This document shows, one piece after another, positions 55,252 to 64,000 of a DNA stretch of 64,000 nt. The stretch is taken from assembly GCA_033725935.1 (NCBI GenBank), contig MU867070.1, forward strand, positions 372,001 to 436,000, given 5' to 3'. A program made the position numbers and the translations under genes. Each line of letters begins with the position of its first letter. Within the stretch, counting starts at the first letter, position 1. The notes under the pieces are model-generated. The model was given only the letters and a program-made list of their open reading frames with translations, did not search any database and had not been told where the DNA came from. The DNA comes from Cladorrhinum sp. PSN259 (lineage: Eukaryota; Ascomycota; Sordariomycetes; Sordariales; Podosporaceae).

Positions 55252-58200
55252 TGTGGATGTTAAAAACAGGATGTGGTTGTAGCGATATGGTCTGAGACAA
55301 GGGAAGGTCCCCGAGATCTTGCAGGTGGTGGCGAGGAAGTTCCAAGTTGTTTGAAAAAAGAATTTCTTGCTGAGACTTGTCTGAATCTTGAAAGTCTTAA
55401 CCTTGGTTATCATGTGGTCACCGTAAGTCATGAGAGGTGGGAGGGGAGGATGAACCTTATATGCAACACACAAAGATGAAACAAATAAAACCCTCGTTGC
55501 GGGAGCCCATCTTGGGAATACCAAGGGCTGAATGGCCGTGCTATCTCCTTTACCCAGGACCACTGACGGCCTGCCACTTCAACCCACTCTTCAGCCAAGG
55601 TCTATCCGGAGAGGTCTCTACGTGGGGCTGGCATAGGGAATCTAGGCACGGTGACCCTGGAAGGGTACATAGTACCCGGTAGATTGGATGTGGAATACCG
55701 GTGAGCTGGGCCGAGTGGGTTCTCTCTCCGGGATATCACCAACGCCAGAAAAGCCACAATGGGGGAGAAGGGGGTCAGTGGGGGGGGGGAGGGAAAAGCG
55801 TATCTGTGAATGATAGAGAGCGTTTCGAGTCCAGTCCCCACGGATCTGGCAATCCTTGAGGTTTTTCTAAGCTTGCCATACTCGGCAAGTCCGTACAAGA
55901 CCCCACTGATAAAAAAAAAAATTCTTACCCTGGTACCTTGGAAGTCGGTAATCATAGCAATGCTCGGCAGCTCTACCGAGGGGGCGTCTCGGGCGACTCT
56001 GCTGACCTGTCCTACATTCGGGCTCGCTCCGCCGGCACAGCAACCCAATTCTTGGTTCCTAAGGGAAAGTGAAAGGATTCAGCCCAGGGTGTGTGAAGAC
56101 TTTGCTCGGTACCCACGTCTCCACGTCCGTCCGCAGGTCCCTTAATGTCTGAGTCCAAGTCAATGCTCATTTCTACACAGGGCACATCCTCGTGTCCCTG
56201 TGTGGTGTGAAATCCCGTGATGTGACAGGCTTGAGCTGCGACTGGCTGCCTCGAATCAAACCACACGGCGTCTTGACGGCGACATGTCGTCAAGTCACAT
56301 TGGTGAGGTGCATGTCAATAAAATACCTCGACACAACTTTTGGTGCCCAAGCTGCCGATTTGGGTATATCGATCTTGCGTGGATTAGGATAGTCGGCGAC
56401 AAGGGTTCCGAAGGCAGACACACAAGGGGCACAGCAAGGACGTTGAACTTTTGTGCCGTTTTGACTCCTTCCGGTTCGTTTGCTTAGCGGGTGGTGGGTG
56501 GCTGTTTTGACTCCCCTTTCCGAGTTCCCGCAGACCCGCCCCCATTTTTGTTTCCCTTCAGGCACACGTGTAGGTACACGTTGAACTTGAAAATGCATAT
56601 CCACTTCTCGGGACGCGCCAGGTAATCGTTGGTGCTTTCTTTTTCTTTCTTTTCTTTTTTCTTTCTTGTTTGTTGCACATTAGGCCAATCGTTGTGTAAG
56701 AACATGCCCGACCCATTATTGAGACCCCGGGGTGCATAAGTGTGTGCTAAAAGCAAAAGAGAGAGGGCGAGTCAGATAGGCACTGCGTGAAAGGCACCTG
56801 AGAGAGAACTCGGAACAAGAGAAATAACAATATGGGCATTATCTCCCCAAGAGTTCAGCTTTCGATTCAGCGTGCATCTCCGAGATAGGTGATGGCTCAC
56901 ACGAGAAAGTAAACACCCCCAGAACCGGGTGTGTGGAAACAAGAAACCCTTTTTTCTTTCCTTTCTTTCTTCGGTGGCTTGACACAGTTCAGAGTTTGTT
57001 CCAGGGCATACCCTGCCCGGAACGTTGGTCCCGCCAGAAGGAAGCCAAAGAATATTCTTTGACCGGGTTTTTGTTTCTTTCAACCTTGCACGAAAAAAAA
57101 AAAAAAAAGGCCCGGACCCTGTTGTGGGTTTTTTTGGGGGGTTTTTCTTTTTGGGGGATTTTTTTTGGGGGGGATTTTTTTTGGAGAGGATGAGGGGGGG
57201 GGGGGTGCTCATTAACGTACGTCGGACCCAACGCATGCTTGTCAGTCCGTCTGACCGTAACACTAACGTCTTGACGGAATTGTCCGCCGGTGAGAGCCTC
57301 TTATGTCATCTCGGCTCCGACTGCCATTGCTGGTGGGTCTGTTTACACTAGTGTATAATGCTCATATTTGCACCTGCTTCAGGTGATCGGATCGTACACT
57401 GCTGCTGCCATTCACAATGGTGCGGTCCTAGTCCGCGGGCTTGGCAAGATGCGGGTGATGGACTTGGTGGATGGCAGCATACGGGAGATGGGAAGATGCC
57501 AGATTGAGGTTGATGTGAAAAAAAAGCCGCCCAACCAGAGTAGCTTCTCGTCGAAAGCCAACTGATTGGAAGCCAGGGATTTGTTGGCGCGGAAAGCAAA
57601 GCCCGAAGGATTTTGCCCATCAGTGTTATCACCACTCGGCATGGCAAACACTTGGCATTACCATCTGCACTGTTGCATGTCCTGCAGTGGAATCTGATGA
57701 GATGTGACCAGCATGAAGAGAACCACCGGAAACACGCAGTCGTCTCGTTGTCTCAGGCCCGACTTCTTGCTGAGTCGACAGAGGTGAAAATCTTGACTGG
57801 ATTCCCGACCGAGACAAATACCCCTGAATGATGGCGCCGAGAAAAAAGCACTTCTGCCAAGCCGCGGGATTCGATTGGATCACCAGGGTGACAGTCGCTA
57901 TTCAATCGCACCGATCCCCCCCTGTTCTGCTGAGAGTGGCATTGACACACTTGACACTTGACGTTGACAGTCCTCACTTTTGAATTTGTTCCATGTTAAG
58001 GCGGGAGACGAAAAAGAATCCTTCGACTCTCTGCAGAACCGTGACCAGAACCGCAGAGGTGGGGAGGAACACGAGAGCCCGCCGCGGCCTGATGACCCAT
58101 AAAAAAAGAGACCTTGTGAATGATGAGGAGTGAGTGGGAGGACACCGGACAGGGGGTTCAGGGGGGTCGTCTACAGGCCTTGATCGAGCCAATCTTAATG

Positions 58201-58918
58201 ATCGCCAACTGCAGGTGCAGATGGGTGGCAGCCACTAACACACCCAGCACATGGCATTGCAGGAGTAATCGGAACCGCAATTGGCTCTGCCGTGTGTGCC
58301 CGCCAAAAAAAGCCAAGGTCCTTCACACCCTCTCACCGTCCGTCTCACCAGAAAGATCGAAGGAAAAAAAGTCTCGGGACCCTGAAGCTGCGCTACTGCA
58401 CGCTGAAGATCATACATAGGTAGTTTAGACAGTGGACACTTGAAGGGCTGCATTGCCGTAAAGCGTGGAGCAAGAAGAAAAAAATCTCAAGCCACCAACC
58501 AGATTTTCTTTTCCCAGTATTGAAGAAATATGGCGGCAAATCCTTCGTCCCCATTGCCTTGCTCGCCCTTTCTCCCATGCTTGCTCTGCTCAGTGGAAGC
58601 TTGACCTTAGCGATCCTCTGTCACGGGTCATGTTGGACATCCAGTACCGTGTGAGCATTTGCTCCTGTCCATTCGAGCTGTCCCATTCTCCATCTTTTTG
58701 GCTTCGTTCATCGAAACGACGACTTCTAATCCCTCCTTTCCCCTCCTTCGCTTGAAATTGGCGGCGCTTGTCGGTGCCCTCGTGATATTGACGCGGGCCG
58801 GTATCCGTACCGTGCTTTCACGTCCTCAACACATCCCCAGCTGAAGGCGTCTCCGACCTCCTCCACACAGACGAAATTTCCAAACTCAGGGGTGTTCAAC
58901 AAACCATGTTGAGTTCCG
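55252..58918. other. Gene-poor 3.7-kb stretch with low-complexity tracts
   Basis: No gene can be supported. Tracts seen: a G run near 55780, T/C-rich at 56638-56668, a poly(A) run at about 57093-57107, and a long G/T tract at 57120-57208. Open frames here overlap on opposite strands and are compositionally skewed. Confidence 0.5.
57120..57208. repeat. G/T-rich low-complexity tract
   Basis: Alternating runs of G (4-13 long) and T (5-9 long), preceded by a run of about 15 A. Many G-runs in close succession could form G-quadruplexes on the plus strand. The longest G run is at about 57194-57206. Confidence 0.6.
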
Positions 58919-58942
58919 GGGCCTGGGGTCAAGCACATCCTG

Positions 58943-60820
58943 GTGTTGAACTCTCCGAGAACCAAAGCAGGGGATATCATCGGTTCAATTGTGGGAATAA
59001 TGATGTTCCTCGGACTTGTCTCCGTCGCCTGGCGGCTCGTTACAAGACTGATGGTTAACGGTCCTGGCTTGGCGGTCGATGGCTACGCCATAATATTTGC
59101 AGCGGTGAGGATATTTCGTAACAGACCAAAAGCTTCGCTTGCCAAAAATCCCTCCTTGCACCCACATGGACATTGGCATTTACACATCCCGCGGGTGTCC
59201 CGCCTGCAAAGCCCCCCCCCCCCCCCCCCTTCTCCCACCCAGCAGGGCTGACAGACAGGAAAGCTGTCAAGGTCAAGGATTGGGATGAGGCAGGCAGAAG
59301 AAAGCATAGCGAAGCTGCTGATGATGATGTGAAATTGTTCCATGACAACACTTATTTTCCTCCCACGTTTCCCACCAGACGCCCACGCACGCTGCACAAA
59401 AGATGTCATAATACTAACCGCAGTGAGAATTTTGAACAATTCAAGGTCATGGGCATCGGAACAGCGGTGTGTTGTCGAATCACCGTCCGGTGGGGGGAGG
59501 TAAACACCTCTCGGTCGTAACGCGCGACGGGTTCACCCTGCTTTCAGTTTCCAGACGACCTACGCCTTCGTCATCGTCTACATCACCTGCATCTCGGCGA
59601 CCAAGATCTCCATACTCCTCTTTTACCGCCGGGCGTTAGGCGACCGTGATATGGTATAGGTATCGTTTTGGCTTTGCGTTCGCCCATTGGGCCGAGGTCA
59701 CCATCACATGGCTGGCCGAGTGCCGGCCAGTCGACTATTACTGGAAGCAGTATGCCGACCCGAAGACGGCCACGGGATCATGTATCGACGCGCCGGTGTT
59801 TTACTTTTGCAACGGCATCATTGGCCTGGTGATTGATGTCGCCATACGTCTTGCGCCCATTTCTACCACTAAGTCAGCTGATGGTTGAGCTATGCGTGCC
59901 GTGTGTGATTATTAAAGTATGGAGATGGCTGGTGTAGGAGTGGGACGAATCAGGACTGGTTGGAACGAGGTGGCGAAGAGGGGGAGGGGCGAGCCTGAAG
60001 AGGGGTTGATGGAGGCACACGACATCATGTGTCCTTGGTGTTGACTTACACGGTACATCATGCTAACCGCCGGGCCTCCTTCACAGTCTGGAAGCTCAGC
60101 CTGCCCACCACCAAGAAGTGCTTTGTCGGCGGTATCTCGCTGCTCGGCGAGTTGGTCCGTCTCCCCTCTTCCCCTCCTCTCTTCCTCTTTCCCATATGCT
60201 TCCGGCCTCTCCTCTTTCTCCCAGTATCCCACTGCAGGCTTTTGCTCGTTTGCTTACTCTCTCTGCGTTGTACCCAGTGCCTGTGTTGCCTCCGCCGTCC
60301 GCGTCGTGAGAATGAACTAGCTCATCAAGTGTCCTCATTGCGATATGACGTGGAAAATGGACCAAGCCTTCATCTGGTCATACTGCGAGCCATCCATTGC
60401 CATCTTGTGCGCCTGTTTTCAACCTGTGCTCCCTTAGTTCGCTACTGGTGCCGTGTGCATGGTGATCCAGTTTCTGTCCTTGACGCCCTGAGGATATACA
60501 TCCCTGACAAGACTCCCGCAAGTGGTAAGCGTGACTGGGCAAGCAGAATGCACGGGACTGCCGATGTGGCGGCACTTGGAGGAGAGAACGAGATCGAACT
60601 GGCAGTTGATACATCTGCCGCTTCGCAGAGGCAAGGGAGTGCTGTGTCGATAACCAAGGATTTGTCGGGTGAAGGTGTCTCGGTCAACGGACATGAATAT
60701 CTAGTAACAGATATAATGGTGAGAATCTTTCGTGGAGTATTATTAGTGCTTGGTTTTCAAGCTATCTGGGCTGTTCGAAACCCGGGCTTTGAGCTATGTG
60801 CTGCTGTAATGATATTGTAG
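58943..60820 (+). pseudogene. Decayed rhodopsin-like integral membrane protein (fungal PTH11-related class)
   Basis: Recognisable pieces in order: GDIIGSIVGIMMFLGLVSVA and AVDGYAIIFA (58967-59103); FQTTYAFVIVYITCISATKI then SILLFYRRALGD (59550-59645); GFAFAHWAEVTITWLAECRP, VDYYWKQYAD, CIDAPVFYFCNGIIGLVIDV (59660-59850); VWKLSLPTTKKCFVGGISLL (60090-60150); ASAVRVVRMN and AFIWSYCEPSIAILCAC (60285-60425). These are the blocks of fungal rhodopsin-domain membrane proteins. Defects: no ATG before the first block (a stop lies between), a frame change between the second and third blocks near 59645, in-frame TAGs at 60318-60320 and 60435-60437, and weak introns. The 60029-60820 open frame is a mixture of intron and shifted exon. 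Confidence 0.65.
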
Positions 60821-61247
60821 ATCAACTGGGGGTGGGAGCAACGGTCTTTTAAACTATTATTTTTGTAGTCTTTTTGATCCAACTTTCAAACACCTTCTTT
60901 GAAATCCATGCTGGATAACGTCGGCAGTGGTTGATTCATACATATGATTTTGAATGTGATGCTGCTACCGGGGAAGCTCATCCGGCGCTTGTATAGCCAG
61001 CCAGCCACAAAAACGGTGACCAACCGATCGACTGGATAGGAATGAAGCCTGAGATCTTGCTGAAACCGCACTGTCCGATCACATGTAGCTAACACATGAG
61101 GTAGATATCACGGGACATAGGTACCGACCACATCGACTCGGACTTGATATCGACTTGATTGATTTTATTCTTGCACTCTCTGGTTTCTCTTCTCTTTACC
61201 GACACCGACCGACCATCCGAGTTCCACTTTGCCACTGAAAACCGCCC
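60821..61247. other. Intergenic
   Basis: No gene seen. 3' flanks of the pseudogene and of the SDR gene. Confidence 0.5.
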
Positions 61248-62000
61248 CTAAATCACAACCTCAAAGCTGGGCTTTTCCCGAGCCGCGTCGAACCACGCCC
61301 ACGTCTTGTCTGCAATATTCTTCGGGTTCCTGACCTCATCCTCGGGGCTCACATATCCGGCTACGTTGATGACGCCAATATGCACACCCTCAGGCGTATA
61401 CGTGAGGTTCAAGCTCTGCACCAGATTTCGTTGCGCTGCCTTGACAAGTGACAGAGCAAAAAGCTCGGGGATAGGATGCTGAGGGAGTGCTGAGCTCGTC
61501 ACGATGAGTGCCGGCTTGGACGAAGCATCGGATTTGGCAAGCTCTACCAGGTGCGGAACGTAACGTTGTGAGAGAACATACAGCGTGCTGACGTTGATCT
61601 TTGGCCGTGTCGTCAGTACCCCTCATCAACCAGGCCGACACGACAAGCGGGGTCAAGTCACCTTGAAATCATACTCTATTTCCTCCACAGGGTGGGTGAA
61701 AAAAGCAGACGGCAGAACACGAGCAGCGTTGTAGAAGACAACTTCAGGCATGCCGAAGGCGGCGTCAGCATCCTCGAGAGCCTTGGTCAGGTCGTCGATC
61801 TTGGTTATGTCAAGGGCATATGTCTTAACCTTGGCCTGGGATCCAACAGCCTCCTCAATGGCCTTCTTCTCCACTTCGAGCTGCTCGGCACGGCGAGCTA
61901 CTAAGACGACGTTGTTGTAGCGCTTGGACGCAAACAGGCTTGCCACGGATCGGCCGATACCGGGACCGGCTCCGAGAACAAGAATGGACTTGTCTGACAT
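61248..62000 (-). CDS. Short-chain dehydrogenase/reductase-like protein with atypical active site
   Basis: Two exons (62000-61662, 61598-61248; 63-nt intron, phase 0) give 229 residues. The N-terminal Rossmann fold is clear: SILVLGAGPGIGRSVA (Gly-rich NAD(P) loop), VVLVARR and LDITK. The NNAG-type motif is replaced by YNAAR, the usual catalytic Ser block reads LIVTSSALP, and the usual Y-x3-K is replaced by ELFALSLVKAA: the Lys is there but Tyr is not. The intron is required to join INVSTLYVLSQRY. The fold is intact but catalysis by the normal triad is unlikely, so it may be a non-canonical reductase or a binding protein. Start at 62000 (MSDKSI). Confidence 0.8.
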
Positions 62001-62451
62001 GGTTGAGAGAAGCACTAGAAGGTTGGAGTGTGGAGCTTTTTGGAGCTTCTGGTATTGTGAAACAACAAAGGATGGTCGCAGAACAGGGGAATGAGTGTCT
62101 TATACCTCGGAATGGATTGGAACCTTCCGCATCTGTATTGGCCTAGGGCCTCTTTCTTCTTGTCCAACGGCAAAGTCGCAGTTGAGATTAACGCAAATGA
62201 GGGGCTCATTGCCGCCTTTTGGCTTACATTCCCATATGCAGGCAAGTTTCCATTGATGCAACCACAACGCATCCTCATGGCTTTGGTTGGCTGGTTGGTT
62301 CTATGCTCACTAATTTGCAGGTCGGGCGCTGACTGACTTTGGTCAGGAGAAAACGATAAGCACACCGCAATATTGTCGCTTTCTGATGTTGTGCTCTGCT
62401 CCACTGTCGGCACGGACAATGTCTCGCTCTGTCCGACAAGCCGAACTAGTG

Positions 62452-62580
62452 TACATCTCTACAGCGATTATAAAGGTTAGTCCAAACAGGGGTATCTGTT
62501 ATGGAACATGCTAGAAAGAAGTGATCTAGATAACAACAACCCTAGTCGGCGCTAACCTTTATAACCGCTGCAGAGGTGTA
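62452..62580. repeat. 29-bp inverted repeat with 71-bp spacer
   Basis: Left arm 62452-62480 (TACATCTCTACAGCG...GGTTAG) and right arm 62552-62580 (CTAACCTTTATAACCGCTGC...) are reverse complements except for three positions, all transitions. It could be a small fold-back element or MITE. No flanking duplication was found. Confidence 0.6.
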
Positions 62581-62730
62581 TGCCGCTCTTTTCGCGATAG
62601 CGTGGCTGCAAAAGCCTTTGGCATGGCTGTGCCACACGCTAAACCAGGCTGCCTTGACATTTGGGCCTAACCGTTCATCCGGAGTTTTGGGAATTGCAGT
62701 GGTGCCGGCGTTCGTGTGGTTGCAACATCG

Positions 62731-62749
62731 GTTTTTTTTTTTTTTTTTT
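62731..62749. repeat. Poly(T) tract
   Basis: About 19 consecutive T just past the 3' end of the minus-strand MFS gene. On that gene's strand it is a poly(A) run soon after the stop, so it may be part of the 3' end region. Confidence 0.5.
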
Positions 62750-62772
62750 GCTAGGTTTAGCATCCATTTCGG

Positions 62773-64000
62773 TTAGACAGAATCTTGTACAGGTTGGTAA
62801 TCGAGATCTCCAGGATCTTCGGAATTAACGAGAACAACCTCCTTGTTTGGGCTGCCCACAAACGATAACGCAACCAAGGCAACAATTCCCAGTCCTGCCA
62901 TGTAGAACCAAGGCAGGCCTATCCAAAGTCCCTTCTTAGACAACCCAACGTTGAAGAGCCATGCTAGCACTGGGCCGCCAATCAATGCTCCAGCCGTTTC
63001 CGACATGCTAATAAGTGCAAAGAGACGGGACGTTTGGTAAGGTTTCACATGGGCAGCAGACACTGCACGACCCAGGGGGCTGTTGGCCGATCCCTGCGTT
63101 CCGACAATGAGGCCAAGGAGAAAGAAGACAATGTCATGACTGAATCCTTCAATAAGACCCCCTGCAATTACCAAGACCAAGGATATCTTGGTCAAAAGGA
63201 GGTCCTTCGAGAAAACTGACAACCGGAACCTCCCCGACTCGCTGGTCAGTATCGTTGAGATCCATGGTAAAATAAGGAGGATGATGAGGTGGAGAAGCCC
63301 CAGGGGTGGTGAAAGGCGGTAGCTTGTTTCTCCTAGAGTCCACCCAAAATACTTGCTGACGTATTGTGCCAATGTTCCTGAGTAGGCAGCGAACATGGCT
63401 GGCTGGATGAAGAAGAGGGCCAGCGACAGAAGAATGTTGGTATTCTTTAGCAAAGAAAACGATGCCGCAAGTTCCTTCGCTGCTTCACGCACTTTGTTCG
63501 ACAGAGCTTCTTCTGTGTTCGTTGCCGTTTGTCTTCGATTGATGGGTAGCGTCTCTGGCAGGAAGAGCAAGATCCCAAACACGAAGGGCGTGATTCCGAA
63601 GACGATGAATATGGGACACCACGGACCAACTGTCTCCATCAGGATGCCTGACATGACTGGGCCGGCAAGTCCTCCGGAAACGGCGCCGAATGAAAGGTAG
63701 AGAAAGCCTGTTGCCCTGAAGCAAGTCAATTTGGGTTGCCCGCTTAGTCAAGGACAATTGACTTCTTACTTGTCGCCCTCTGTTCCCAAGTCAGATGACA
63801 TTGCATTGAGGGAGTTCATGGCTACTGGGATGCCGCCGCCAATCAAGAAGAATAAGGACCCAAGCGTGGCAAGGTAGAGGTTCTGAATCTTCCCCAGTGC
63901 GAGCAGTGATGGAGTCCAACCGAAGGCAAGAATAATACCGACATACGAAAGGATAAATGTTGGCTTTCGGCCAATTCTATATTCGAGAGTTTTGTTAATC
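62773..64000 (-). CDS. MFS transporter, 3' part (5' end beyond the window)
   Basis: Two exons seen (>64000-63770 and 63715-62773; 54-nt intron GTAAGA...TTCAG, phase 2), about 391 residues with the N-terminus missing. The visible part starts within the first half: LEYRIGRKPTFILSYVGI (cytosolic loop 2-3 motif), LIGGGIPVAMNSLNAMSSD, then TGFLYLSFGAVSGGLAGPVM, a central loop, and a second half with LLLILPWISTILT, ISLVLVIAGGLIEGF and LISMSETAGALIGGPVLAWL. It ends in a short acidic tail. It belongs to a different MFS group from the 41445-43366 gene. Substrate unknown. Confidence 0.85.

Noticed and set aside
60029..60820. 263-codon plus frame as an independent gene
   Set aside because: It mixes intron sequence and shifted exons of the decayed rhodopsin-like gene. 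The recognisable blocks lie in other frames.
1..64000. tRNA genes
   Set aside because: A scan by eye for the internal B-box (GGTTCGA..CC) with a matching acceptor arm gave only isolated matches inside coding sequence.

Overview
The window looks like nuclear DNA of a filamentous ascomycete (Pezizomycotina, most likely a Sordariomycete). The genes carry short GT-AG introns of about 54-92 nt. The gene families (HET, NACHT/NLR with a nucleoside-phosphorylase head, secretory LIP lipase, DUF1996, fungal rhodopsin-like membrane protein, MFS pumps, AusD-type methyltransferase) are typical of that group. I saw no tRNA, rRNA, CRISPR array or bacterial operon structure. All exon coordinates are hand-derived from splice signals and reading-frame phase. 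No database search was possible. || Layout. 1-5.3 kb: repeat-rich DNA holding a 3'-truncated N-terminal protein methyltransferase gene. 5.3-9.8 kb: an M4 (thermolysin-type) metalloprotease, a seven-finger C2H2 protein and a kelch protein. 10.5-13.9 kb: three small secreted or anchored proteins. 15.6-17.1 kb: a four-helix membrane protein whose frame runs past a single TAG into a 243-codon tail. 18.1-19.2 kb: a secreted DUF1996 protein. 19.3-24.8 kb: a repeat field. 24.8-32.9 kb: a divergent pair, a ten-exon SNF2/RING helicase and an eight-exon PNP-NACHT-C2H2 NLR-like gene, sharing a 555-bp intergenic region. 33-36.3 kb: a second repeat field. 36.3-41.3 kb: a large HET-domain gene divergent from a secretory lipase. 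41.4-46.7 kb: an MFS transporter and a large membrane protein. 47.7-48.5 kb: a complete non-autonomous TIR element with target-site duplication. 49.4-52.3 kb: a small beta-trefoil-like protein, HET and ankyrin relics, and an AusD-like methyltransferase. 53.7-55.3 kb: an IDO/PrnB-like protein. 55.3-58.9 kb: gene-poor, low-complexity DNA. 58.9-60.8 kb: a decayed rhodopsin-like membrane protein gene. 61.2-64 kb: an atypical SDR and the 3' part of a second MFS transporter running off the window. || How it fits together. The NLR/helicase pair, the intact HET gene and the HET and ankyrin relics resemble a fungal allorecognition or innate-immunity neighbourhood embedded in transposon debris. The strongest unexplained structure is a short module of near-constant length (about 57-61 nt, CCAAT...AAAAATGCTGT) present in roughly 20 copies. 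Copies left of the helicase/NLR pair all point one way and copies right of it all point the other way. The second strongest is the in-frame TAG at 16408-16410, which sits in a small hairpin and has the form of a stop codon corrected by fungal A-to-I mRNA editing.
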